A stretch of DNA of 64,000 nucleotides, from contig NZ_JAWHTC010000001.1 of NCBI RefSeq assembly GCF_032586155.1, positions 124,001 through 188,000 of the forward strand, read 5' to 3'. The stretch comes from JAWHTC01 sp032586155. Its GTDB lineage: Bacteria > Pseudomonadota > Alphaproteobacteria > Rhodobacterales > Rhodobacteraceae. How positions within the stretch are numbered: position 1 is the stretch's first letter; each line of letters opens with the position of its first letter. Of this stretch, positions 43,524-51,224 are shown piece by piece. The position numbers and the translations under genes were made by a program. The notes under the pieces were generated by a model that searched no databases, was not told where the DNA came from, and saw only the letters and a list, made by a program, of their open reading frames with translations.

Positions 43524-43540
43524 ATAGGCAATATGCCTAT
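43524..43540. promoter_or_regulatory. Lrp/AsnC-type operator palindrome
   Basis: ATAGGCA-ATA-TGCCTAT, a perfect 7-bp-arm palindrome of 17 bp, in the 95-bp gap between the divergent aminotransferase and Lrp genes. A further half-site TAGGCAAT follows at about 43545. Proposed site of the adjacent Lrp/AsnC protein. Confidence 0.65.
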
Positions 43541-43580
43541 ACACTAGGCAATCTGCAACTTGGGACGGGCTTGGATATCA

Positions 43581-44006
43581 ATGCGTGATAAGATCGACGA
43601 GCAAATACTTGAAGCACTGCGCAGGGACTCGCGTGTGCCCGTCACCGATCTTTCGAGGAAGGTTGGCCGTTCGCGCACTGCGGTGCAGGCAAGGCTTTCA
43701 AGACTGGAGCAAACTCAGCAGATTCTTGGCTACACAATCAAGGAACCTTCGACCGTTGAAACAGGCGGCATAGGGGCAATTGTACTGATAAACATGGAAA
43801 TCCGCAGCAAGGGGGAAGCAGCAGCACGCGAATTTGCGACCATTCCAGAGGTTGCAAGTTGTCTAAGAGTCGTAGGAGACCACGACTTCGCGCTGCTCAT
43901 CAATCCCATCGAAAAGCCGCGTCTGAATCTCGTGCTGGAGCAGATCTATAAAATCGATGGTGTCAAGCGTACCGAGACGATCATGGCTCTCTCCAAAGAG
44001 TTCTAA
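43581..44006 (+). CDS. Lrp/AsnC family transcriptional regulator
   Basis: 141-residue regulator. The N-terminal winged HTH is KIDEQILEALRRDSRVPVTDLSRKVGRSRTAVQARLSRLE; the C-terminal RAM domain is GAIVLINMEIRSKGEAAAREFATIPEVASCLRVVGDHDFALLI. The ATG at 43581 is in frame with an upstream TTG at 43560; no strong ribosome-binding site decides. It is divergent from the aminotransferase operon, which it likely regulates with an amino-acid effector. Confidence 0.92.
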   Translation: MRDKIDEQILEALRRDSRVPVTDLSRKVGRSRTAVQARLSRLEQTQQILGYTIKEPSTVETGGIGAIVLINMEIRSKGEAAAREFATIPEVASCLRVVGDHDFALLINPIEKPRLNLVLEQIYKIDGVKRTETIMALSKEF

Positions 44007-44030
44007 ACGACTACCGGCTTCTATGGTTAC

Positions 44031-44056
44031 TGAACCAGACCGAGTTTACCGGAGAC
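44031..44056. repeat. IS3-family terminal inverted repeat (degenerate)
   Basis: TGAACCAGACCGAGTTTACC followed by GGAGAC resembles the IS3-group end TGAACCGCCCCGGGTTTGCCGGAGA. It lies just beyond the 3' end of the transposase remnant and marks one end of the decayed IS. Confidence 0.55.
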
Positions 44057-44067
44057 GTTTGAGTTTG

Positions 44068-44367
44068 TCATTCTACGGCGATCTTAGCTGCGCAATCTGC
44101 GTTGTAGAAGTTCCTTTCTGCTGGTGCGGGTGAGATATACCCGAGCGGGCCGAAGAGGCGCTTTTCGTTGCACCAATAGACCCAATTGAGGGTTGCCATT
44201 TCCACGTCTTTCTTGCCACTCCACGGGCCTTCGTGTTCGATGACCTCAGCCTTGTAGAGGGCGTTATCGTAACTGTCCCCGCTACTGCCGACCGAGGCAC
44301 CGACCTTCGCCTCGTCAAGGCGCTCGGAATACTTGATCGACAGGTATTGAGCCCCGCGGTCCGCATG
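44068..44367 (-). pseudogene. IS3-family transposase (OrfB) C-terminal remnant
   Basis: Homology starts at HADRGAQYLSIKYSERLDEAKV and runs to the end GYISPAPAERNFYNA, the C-terminal part of the integrase core. The segment that should read NALAETINGLYKAEVI is NALYKAEVI here, so seven residues including the catalytic DDE Glu are deleted. The upstream part of the open frame (to 44487) is unrelated sequence. It is inactive. Confidence 0.8.
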
Positions 44368-44422
44368 TCTTCGAGAAAGCACTTGCGCAGCGCGGGTACA
44401 TAATGTTCCACCATCGGAACCT

Positions 44423-44461
44423 CCTGTCATCAGATTGAGAAGGTCCCAATCTGATGACAGG
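44423..44461. repeat. 15-bp perfect inverted repeat at IS junction
   Basis: CCTGTCATCAGATTG-9 nt-CAATCTGATGACAGG. It lies between the IS3 remnant and a mobilisation-gene fragment. It may be two abutting IS ends or a hairpin. Confidence 0.7.
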
Positions 44462-44492
44462 TGCGCCAATCTACAAAATCGCAGCACTTCGC

Positions 44493-44585
44493 TTACAGCA
44501 CACCGCTCGCCTCGTTCAAGCGCCGCGCAATCTGGTTGACGTTGTTGCCGGTGCGATTGAGCGAAGCCGATACCCGCAACAGATC
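44493..44585 (-). pseudogene. Plasmid mobilisation (MobC-like) C-terminal fragment
   Basis: Minus-strand frame LLRVSASLNRTGNNVNQIAR then RLNEASGVL and stop resembles the conserved GNNLNQIARRLNE end of MobC/relaxosome proteins. The rest of the gene is gone. It points to past plasmid or mobilisable-element DNA in this island. Confidence 0.55.
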
Positions 44586-44633
44586 AATCGTAGGCCGCGT
44601 CCACTATAAACTCGACCCCAAGTTCTGCACGGG

Positions 44634-44918
44634 CTAGCTTGGCTTCGCCGCAGGCACGGGCTGGCGCGTGACATACGGTTTGACATAGGCCGCAGGCATG
44701 AGCCGCACATCATGACCAATTTCGGTCAGCTCGCGCGCCCAGTGATGGGCCGACCCGCAGGCTTCTTTCCCGACAAGGCAACTCGGCAATTTCTCGAAGA
44801 ACTTAAGCAACTGCTTGCGTCGAATTGTTCGATTGAAAACAATCGCCCCGTCTGCGGTGATGCCGTGAGCTTGGAAGACGTCCTTACCAAGATCCAGTCC
44901 AACTGTTGTAACTTCCAT
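44634..44918 (-). pseudogene. IS110-family transposase N-terminal fragment
   Basis: 95 residues: MEVTTVGLDLGKDVFQAHG, LVGKEACGSAHHWARELTEIGHDVRLMPAAYVKPYV. These are the DEDD (RuvC-like) domain's first Asp and Glu motifs of IS110 transposases, usually about 340 aa. The frame then runs into unrelated bases and stops. It is a truncated remnant. Confidence 0.85.
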
Positions 44919-45708
44919 GGTGGGGTTCCTTTCCTGTCAGAAGATGACTTCTACAGTATGCCGCAAAGCGCGACGGTTGGCTGCAGGCGCCATCCACCCC
45001 ATCCGCGTCTGAGTTGTCAGACCAGGCTGCGGCGAAACTACAGTTTCGGTCTCAGCCAAATCCGCGCTGTCGAGCGGCTGCTTCGGTGATTTGCGCTGCG
45101 CTGCCACATCGAACGTGCCGCAGATGCAAACGGATGCTGCGTCAGCAACATGCCCAAAGGCCAATGTCTGGAGAGTCCCGCATTCCAGACCTCCGTTATG
45201 CTTGCAGCGAAGGTCTGCTGCGAGCCCATCCCGTGAATTCGACTTTCTCGCTGCGCGCGCTCGCAGCGCGATTTTCGCTGCAATCGCATCACTCTCGTCG
45301 CTGCAGCACGGTGTGACAAGCGGCCATTCATGCAGTGTGCAGAAATTCTCAAACCGCAAATTCACACTGTGCGGACTTCTCGAATCTTGGCTCAACCAAC
45401 ACAAACGCCGTGATCTTCCTACCTGCCAAGGTACCATGGTTTCAGGCACTCAAACGGGCATTGCAATCGTTCGCGCGTGGTCGAAACAATGACCAAGTAG
45501 ATAGCGTCAGCCAGTTCTTGAACTGGTCAAAAGCAAACGGCTTTTATCGGGCACTGGGAGGCGAGCGCGCGGTCAATCTGGAACACCGCGAAAGGCGCCG
45601 CTCATGCGTGAGACGGTGGTAATGATCCAAGCCGCAAAAACACAGCGTTCCTCGGCCGATCCAAGGCGATTGCGCCCGGACAGCATCACGCATTCACTGC
45701 GCGCCCGG
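44919..45708. repeat. Long non-coding stretch with decayed repeat, copy B
   Basis: 790 bp without a supported gene. Bases about 45090-45360 share ordered blocks with 24310-24530 (GAGCCCAT, TTTCTCGCTGCGCGCGCTCG, CGGCCATTCATGCAG, AATTCAC). Open frames here are arginine- and serine-rich and look non-coding. Confidence 0.55.
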
Positions 45709-46173
45709 TCAAATCTTGAGATCCAGCCTTGGTTTCCAGAAGGGGCGAAAGAGTTCGATTTTGGGGCAGCGGTTCATGACCACCTGCAGGCCTGCATCCT
45801 CGGCCAATTTGGCTGCATTGTCATCATAGACCCCGATCTGACCCCAGAGCACTTTGGCACCGATCTTGATGGCCTGTTCGGCAATGTCAAAAAACTCTTC
45901 CTTTGGGCGGAAGACTTCGACCATATCAACTGGCCGGTCGATTTCGGCCAAACTGTGGTAAACCTTGATTCCGCGAATTTCTGTCAGGTTCGGGTTAGGG
46001 TTTACCGGAATCATATCGTAGCCTGTCTCGTGCAACACCCTCAGCACGCCGTAACTGAATTTGGTCTTGTCGGCACTTGCCCCCACCATCGCAATGGTTT
46101 TGACCGATTTCAGGATGTTGGCCAGATATGCAGGGTCGTAATCGTAGAGTTCGTCCATTGCTGTCGCAGGCAT
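45709..46173 (-). CDS. CoA-binding protein (YccU/CoA-binding domain)
   Basis: 154-residue Rossmann-like CoA-binding domain protein: KTIAMVGASADKTKFSYGVLRVL, GYDMIPVNPN, DMVEVFRPKEEFFDIAEQAI, KVLWGQIGVYDDNAAKLAEDAGLQVVMNRCPKIE. It follows the ferredoxin gene by 3 bp and ends a three-gene operon with the methanethiol oxidase-like gene. The role in that pathway is unknown. Confidence 0.9.
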   Translation of the reverse strand: MPATAMDELYDYDPAYLANILKSVKTIAMVGASADKTKFSYGVLRVLHETGYDMIPVNPNPNLTEIRGIKVYHSLAEIDRPVDMVEVFRPKEEFFDIAEQAIKIGAKVLWGQIGVYDDNAAKLAEDAGLQVVMNRCPKIELFRPFWKPRLDLKI

Positions 46174-46176
46174 GGG

Positions 46177-46539
46177 TCAGACCTCCTTTGGTGTGGCGAT
46201 ATCCGCCTTGAGTTCATGGGGTTTCAGCGGGTCGAGGAACGGGTTGCGATACAGCCTGTCGTGGCTTTCCACCCCGATTTCCAGCGTTATGTCCGTAACG
46301 GCGCGCGCGACACACAGGATGACGTAGCCGTCATTGATCTGCCGGTTGTTCAGCGCAACCTGACGACGTTGATCAACCTTTCCGGAGGTCAGCTTGGCCG
46401 CACAGGTGATGCAGCCGCCGTATTTGCAGCCAAAGGGCAGATCGACGCCTTGATCACGCAAGCTGTCCAACAGCGGACGGCGTGGATCAACCTCGTAGGT
46501 CGCGCCATCACGATTGGCGATCGTCACGATCATAGCCAA
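46177..46539 (-). CDS. 2Fe-2S iron-sulfur cluster-binding protein (ferredoxin)
   Basis: 120-residue plant-type ferredoxin. Cluster ligands C38, C43, C46 and C76 in FGCKYGGCITCAAKL and YVILCVARA. The start overlaps the upstream gene end by 10 bp. The C-terminal extension (SHDRLYRNPFLDPLKPHELKADI) exceeds a minimal ferredoxin. The operon suggests it transfers electrons for the methanethiol oxidase-like protein or an unlinked oxygenase. Confidence 0.9.
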   Translation of the reverse strand: MAMIVTIANRDGATYEVDPRRPLLDSLRDQGVDLPFGCKYGGCITCAAKLTSGKVDQRRQVALNNRQINDGYVILCVARAVTDITLEIGVESHDRLYRNPFLDPLKPHELKADIATPKEV

Positions 46540-47879
46540 ATGTCACTTGTACAATCTCCGCCGGGATAGCGCGCCTCGTGACAACGGCTTGGGCCATTTG
46601 GTTCTTGTCCAAAGTCGACGATGAACTCTTTGTTCAGGCTCATCCCGCCGTTCACCGGGTCACAGTCAATCATCACCATCACACCGCCCTGTTCGCGGAT
46701 TTCAGGGTAGAACTGGTTGTCCCACGTGGAGAACAGCGAGGTCGTGACATAGAGGCGTTTGCCGTCGAGCGAGAGTTGAAACATCTGCGGCCCGCCGGCC
46801 ATCTTGACGCCGTTTACCTCAGGCGCCTTGCCCAGCAATCCACCCATCCAGACCTGACCGGTCAGCACCGGATTATGCGGATCAGAGATGTCGTATTGGC
46901 GCATGTCGCCATGCAGCCAGTTGTTAAGATAGAGATATTTGTCATCCATCGATACAAGGATTGCTGACATCACACCGGGCACGGGAATGGGCCATTCAGG
47001 ATGTGGCTCATTCTCTACGTCGATGATCTTTTCCCACTGCCATTTACCCGCGTCGTCCTTCCACCAGTGAATGACATTCGAAGACAAAGCCGCCCCGCAG
47101 AACCCGTGGGTGCTGTCAGGATCATGGTGGAATTTGACCTCCAAAGGCAGCAAGCCATCTTCGCCCAGATACATGGTCTCAATCGGCACCTTCTTCTCAA
47201 AGTCCCAAAAATGCAGCTCGCGGCCGTATTTCAGGTGACCAACTTCTTCCAGATCAAACCCCGGCATGAAGGTGTTGGGGGCGGCCCATTCAGAGCTGAC
47301 CATGATGTTGTGGCGTGGCTGGTACCAGAAATCATAGCCGAACTTGATGTCACCCATCGAGTTTTCCCAGCGGCCCTGGATCTCGAATTCCTTGTTCAGA
47401 TGCAGATAGCCGCCCGGCGCTTCGCCCTTGGCGTCGCCCAGCATCGAGATGATGATTTCAGAGCCCAGACAATGCACCGTATGGGGCCCGCTCAGATTGG
47501 TTTTGGACTTAATCTCGGCCCCATCAATAACCTTATGCAGACGCGGCGCGCGCGGGTCCGTGGCGGTGTCCACGATATGAATGTTGTTGGACCGCACGCC
47601 GGGCAATAGCAGGTATTTGCGTGACATGGAGCCATCGTCGAAACACGACGAACAGGCATTCCAGCCCATGTGGTGCAGCTCATCGCCAGTGCCCGGCATT
47701 TCCAAACGGTGGATGACCTCAGAATAGGTCGGGCTGTCGGGATCAACATCCACCGTCGCCAGATAGTCGGGTTTTTGAATGCCCGTCCCAGTGTAAATGG
47801 CAATCGTATAAAGCAGCTTTTCACACGGCGCTTTGATCGCATCGGCAGGCGAGGCATAGCCAGGGCCACAACATTCCAT
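46530..47879 (-). CDS. Selenium-binding protein / methanethiol oxidase family (SBP56/MtoX-like)
   Basis: 449-residue beta-propeller of the SELENBP1/methanethiol oxidase family. Motifs: ELHHMGWNACSSCFDD (residues 67-82), LSGPHTVHCLG, PLEVKFHHDPDSTHGFCGAAL, and the C-terminal RCHEARYPGGDCTSDIWL. The MTO reaction converts methanethiol to formaldehyde, H2S and H2O2 with copper. No signal peptide is apparent (MECCGPGYASP), unlike periplasmic MtoX. The adjacent ferredoxin is a notable partner. A DmdA-like demethylase lies 8 kb away. Confidence 0.87.
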   Translation of the reverse strand: MECCGPGYASPADAIKAPCEKLLYTIAIYTGTGIQKPDYLATVDVDPDSPTYSEVIHRLEMPGTGDELHHMGWNACSSCFDDGSMSRKYLLLPGVRSNNIHIVDTATDPRAPRLHKVIDGAEIKSKTNLSGPHTVHCLGSEIIISMLGDAKGEAPGGYLHLNKEFEIQGRWENSMGDIKFGYDFWYQPRHNIMVSSEWAAPNTFMPGFDLEEVGHLKYGRELHFWDFEKKVPIETMYLGEDGLLPLEVKFHHDPDSTHGFCGAALSSNVIHWWKDDAGKWQWEKIIDVENEPHPEWPIPVPGVMSAILVSMDDKYLYLNNWLHGDMRQYDISDPHNPVLTGQVWMGGLLGKAPEVNGVKMAGGPQMFQLSLDGKRLYVTTSLFSTWDNQFYPEIREQGGVMVMIDCDPVNGGMSLNKEFIVDFGQEPNGPSRCHEARYPGGDCTSDIWL

Positions 47880-47896
47880 CCGTTATCCTCCAATAG

Positions 47897-48274
47897 TTAT
47901 CCGCGCATGCCGGCCAAATGGGGCCGCCAATTTGGTTCGCGTTTTTCAACACATGCGCGGTCCTTCTCGGCCAGTGCGCGCACTGCAGTCAGTTCTTTTC
48001 GATCACGACCTGCGCAAAAACCATAGCCATTTGCAACGGTGACGCTCACAGGCACCTCGCAGGCCTTCCAAAGATCAATGATTACAGAATGCAACCGTTT
48101 CAACAACGCCATCTCGCCCGCCTTTTTGCAAAGAGGACAGCGAACCGAACCTTTCGCTTCCCATTCCTCGTAGTGCAGCGCGCATTCGCGGTCATAGCGG
48201 TGCCGGCACGCGTCGCTTGGCCTTTCAAGGTCGTCGTCCATCCGGGGTGAACGGAGAAGGTCAAGTTCTGTCAT
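47897..48274 (-). CDS. Hypothetical protein with Cys-rich motif
   Basis: 125-residue protein, not recognised. The CRHRYDRECALHYEEWEAKG...VRCPLCKK region has two Cys pairs and a His that could bind zinc, followed by a helical segment MALLKRLHSVIIDLWKACEV. The start at MTELDLL is chosen because the open frame further upstream runs into the divergent lysR promoter. It sits 17 bp upstream of the methanethiol oxidase-like gene and is probably cotranscribed. Confidence 0.55.
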   Translation of the reverse strand: MTELDLLRSPRMDDDLERPSDACRHRYDRECALHYEEWEAKGSVRCPLCKKAGEMALLKRLHSVIIDLWKACEVPVSVTVANGYGFCAGRDRKELTAVRALAEKDRACVEKREPNWRPHLAGMRG

Positions 48275-48459
48275 CAAATACCGGCCAATCGATTGGAACG
48301 CGCATGAGTTCCGGCAGGAGTTTAGAAAAACGCCTGTGCCACAGCCAATCGAATTAGTAGATGCACCCATACATAAGGCAGATGTGAAGCCCCAACCTAT
48401 ACAGAGGCAAGAGATATGAACTAGGGTAATCCATAGAAAACCCGAGAGGCTTTCCGTCA

Positions 48460-49389
48460 ATGAATCTACGTCAACTAGAGGCATTCAGAGCAACCATCCG
48501 CTGTGGTTCCATCACCGAAGCCGCAAAGATGATGCATATCTCACAGCCCAGTGTCAGCAGGCTCATCGCCGATCTAGAGCATTCAGCCGGGTTTCCATTG
48601 TTTGTTCGGGTCGGGCGGGGTCTGACCCCGACGGTGGAAGGGCGGCATTTCTATGAAGGTGTCGAAGGCATGTTCGTGGGCATCGACCGTTTGCAGGATC
48701 TGGCCAAGTCCATTCGCACCTCCCAAGGTGGCACAATCTCCATCGGAGCGATCCAGTCCATAGCGACGATTGAGCTGCCCAAGGCGATCAGCCGCCTCTA
48801 CCACGAAAACCCGGACATCGAATTTGTCGTTCAATCCCGCAATACGCCTGCAATTCTGGACGCCGTTCAGATGCGCCAGATTGATCTGGGAATCGTTGGG
48901 CGCGAGCCGGATTATGCGGGGGTCGAAGTTCTGTATCAGACATCGGTCGCCTATGTTTGCCTGATGCCGGAAGATCACCCGCTAGCGGGTGACTACGGGC
49001 CCGTCGATCTTGAAGAACTTGCCAAGAAAGAGACGTTTGTCACCTTTGGCGCAAGCTATCCCGATTCAATGATGTCGATTGACCCTGAGCTATCGGACAA
49101 GCTGCGTGCCCGGTCGCGTCTTTCCGTCGCCAACATGCCCTTGGCGGGCGCGTTGGTGCGCGAAGCCTCGGTGCTGGCCATTGCCGACCCGTTTTCAGCA
49201 GAACAGGCCGTGCGCATGGGTGGCGTGGTGTTTCGACCCATCAAGCAGAAGCTGACCTATTTTGTCGCTGTTGTTGCCGCCCGCCGCGAAGAGATGTCGC
49301 GCGAGGCGTTGAAGTTTGTCGACCTGTTTGGCCAGCAACTGCAACTGCGGGTGGACAAGCTGGAAAAGCTGAGCGCCGCGGTCAGTTGA
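48460..49389 (+). CDS. LysR family transcriptional regulator
   Basis: 309-residue LTTR. The N-terminal HTH is MNLRQLEAFRATIRCGSITEAAKMMHISQPSVSRLIADLE, followed by a substrate-binding domain beginning GGTISIGAIQSIATIELP. It is divergent from the hypothetical-mtoX-like operon, which it probably controls. Its 3' end overlaps the convergent TRAP permease gene by 8 bp. Confidence 0.93.
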   Translation: MNLRQLEAFRATIRCGSITEAAKMMHISQPSVSRLIADLEHSAGFPLFVRVGRGLTPTVEGRHFYEGVEGMFVGIDRLQDLAKSIRTSQGGTISIGAIQSIATIELPKAISRLYHENPDIEFVVQSRNTPAILDAVQMRQIDLGIVGREPDYAGVEVLYQTSVAYVCLMPEDHPLAGDYGPVDLEELAKKETFVTFGASYPDSMMSIDPELSDKLRARSRLSVANMPLAGALVREASVLAIADPFSAEQAVRMGGVVFRPIKQKLTYFVAVVAARREEMSREALKFVDLFGQQLQLRVDKLEKLSAAVS

Positions 49390-50650
49390 GCAAATCCGGC
49401 AACCATGTTGCTGCCTGTGGGAAAGCAATCATCAGAATTCCGAAAATGATCCCGACGCCGGCGAACAGCGGCACTTCTCGGAAGGCTTTCTCGGGGCTTT
49501 CTTTGGCGACGCCCGCCGCTGTGTAGATGCCGACGCAGACCGGTGGCGTGATCATCCCGATGCCGGCAAATGCCACAAAGACGATGTAGAGATGCAGGAT
49601 GTCCTGATCCAGCGACACCGCCAATGCGGCAAAGATCGGCACCGTCAAATAGAACACCGGCACAATCTCGACGAATGTGCCAAGGATCAGACAGATCACC
49701 GCAACAGCCAGCCAGAAGGCCAGCGGCGAGCCACCCATCTCGGTGAAATATGAAATGATTTTCTGCGGGGTCTGTGAATAGGTCAGCACCACGCTGAGGA
49801 AGGTCGCCATGGCGATAATCGCAAAGATCACTGCTGTGATGCGGGCCGTTTCATGCAGCGCCAGCAGTACGCCTTTGAGCGTCAGTTCCCGGTACGCAAA
49901 AATGCCGATAAAAATGGCCCAGATACCGGCAACGGCGGCGGATTCCGAAGGGGTCAGAAGGCCAGCATAGATGCCCCCCAAGATGATCACCGGCGTGAAC
50001 AGGCCTGGCAGAGCGAACCAGAATGCGCGGATCCGGTCACCGGCAGTGGCGCGCTTTGGGTTGCGCAGATGGCGGCAGCGCCAGGTCACGACAAGCGACA
50101 ACAGCACCAGCAAGACCAGCCCCGGAACGAAACCGGCAGCGAAGGTACGCGAGACCGGCACATCTGTCAGCGCGCTGAAGAGGATGGCGGCGTTTGAGGG
50201 TGGGATAAGCGCCTCAAGAAACGCGGCAGAGGCGGCCAGCACAATCACAAAAGGTTTGGGGTAGCCCTGTTGCACCATCTGCGGGATCATGATTGTGCCG
50301 ACAGCGGTAATCGCCGCCAGGATTGATCCGCAGAAGGCCGCGAAAAAACCCATGGCGAGAACCATCGCGATCCCCAGGCCCCCGGGCCAGTGCCCCACGA
50401 GTGTCGTGGCAAAATGCACCAGACGGGCTGCTGCGCCGCCACGCAGCATCACCATTCCAGTGAAGATAAACAGAGGCACCGCAATCAGCACATGTTTGGT
50501 CATCGACCCGAATGAGACCTGTATCAGCGTCGACCAGGGCAGGTTCATTCCCCAGATCGCGGTTGTCGCACTCCCGAGTCCGAAGACCATGAAGATCGGC
50601 ACGGACAACAGGAGCAGCAGAGCAGACAGGATGCTGGCAACGGCGTTCAT
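49382..50650 (-). CDS. TRAP transporter large permease (DctM family)
   Basis: 422-residue transport subunit with about 12 membrane segments: MVLAMGFFAAFCGSILAAITAVGTI, AFLEALIPPSNAAILFSAL and GIGMITPPVCVGIYTAAGV. The ATG at 50650 overlaps the small permease stop (ATGA) and follows GGAGGTGGCG; a more distal in-frame ATG is within the small permease. It is the last gene of the third TRAP operon. Confidence 0.94.
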   Translation of the reverse strand: MNAVASILSALLLLLSVPIFMVFGLGSATTAIWGMNLPWSTLIQVSFGSMTKHVLIAVPLFIFTGMVMLRGGAAARLVHFATTLVGHWPGGLGIAMVLAMGFFAAFCGSILAAITAVGTIMIPQMVQQGYPKPFVIVLAASAAFLEALIPPSNAAILFSALTDVPVSRTFAAGFVPGLVLLVLLSLVVTWRCRHLRNPKRATAGDRIRAFWFALPGLFTPVIILGGIYAGLLTPSESAAVAGIWAIFIGIFAYRELTLKGVLLALHETARITAVIFAIIAMATFLSVVLTYSQTPQKIISYFTEMGGSPLAFWLAVAVICLILGTFVEIVPVFYLTVPIFAALAVSLDQDILHLYIVFVAFAGIGMITPPVCVGIYTAAGVAKESPEKAFREVPLFAGVGIIFGILMIAFPQAATWLPDLLN

Positions 50651-51168
50651 GCCGCCACCTCCTGTGCCGGCGCAAACAATCGGACGATCGTTTCCAACAG
50701 CAGTTCCAAGGCAAAGAGTGCGAGGATGAAAAACCCAGTCGGAAATGCCAGATACATCCACCAGATCGGCAGTTCGATTTCCAGTTCCATCAATTGTCCC
50801 AGCCGGCGGAACAGCGCGACGGCCTCATTGCCTGCCAGAAAAAAGATGATCGCTCCGACAAGCATGACCGCGTAGACAAAGAGTTGAAGCAACAAAAGTC
50901 CGCGACCGTGCAGGAAGTTTGGCACCAGATCCACCTGGATATGCGCGCCCGAGCGCAACAACGGCCCCAGCAAAGGGAACACCAGCCACGGAACCAAAGC
51001 TGGCGGCAGTTCGATGAACCAGTCGTACCCGGTGCCGCTGACATAGCGGGTCACGGCACTGAAGGTCAGTGCCAAGACCATCACCGCGGCAATTGCTGAG
51101 GAGGTGACGGCTGTCACTGCCTCAAACCCAGCATTAACGGCGCGCAGAAGGCGTAGGATCAATTTCAT
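50647..51168 (-). CDS. TRAP transporter small permease (DctQ family)
   Basis: 173-residue membrane subunit with four segments, starting MKLILRLLRAVNAGFEAVTA. The conserved SGAHIQVDLVPNFLHGRG motif is that of DctQ. The upstream in-frame ATG at 51228 falls inside the receptor gene end and hairpin and is rejected. Confidence 0.9.
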   Translation of the reverse strand: MKLILRLLRAVNAGFEAVTAVTSSAIAAVMVLALTFSAVTRYVSGTGYDWFIELPPALVPWLVFPLLGPLLRSGAHIQVDLVPNFLHGRGLLLLQLFVYAVMLVGAIIFFLAGNEAVALFRRLGQLMELEIELPIWWMYLAFPTGFFILALFALELLLETIVRLFAPAQEVAA

Positions 51169-51192
51169 GAAATGTGTTCCGCCAACGTGAGG

Positions 51193-51214
51193 TCCCCGCC
51201 CCGAGGGGCAGGGA
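51193..51214 (-). terminator. Intergenic hairpin between TRAP receptor and permeases
   Basis: TCCCcGCCCC / GGGGCaGGGA inverted repeat around a GA centre with one mismatch. It probably attenuates readthrough from receptor to permease genes. Confidence 0.5.
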
Positions 51215-51224
51215 GAAGTTTTGA

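Noticed and set aside
44937..45449. Open frames in the repeat region at 45 kb
   Set aside because: Arg/Ser-rich translations in all frames; they match a decayed repeat and not a gene.
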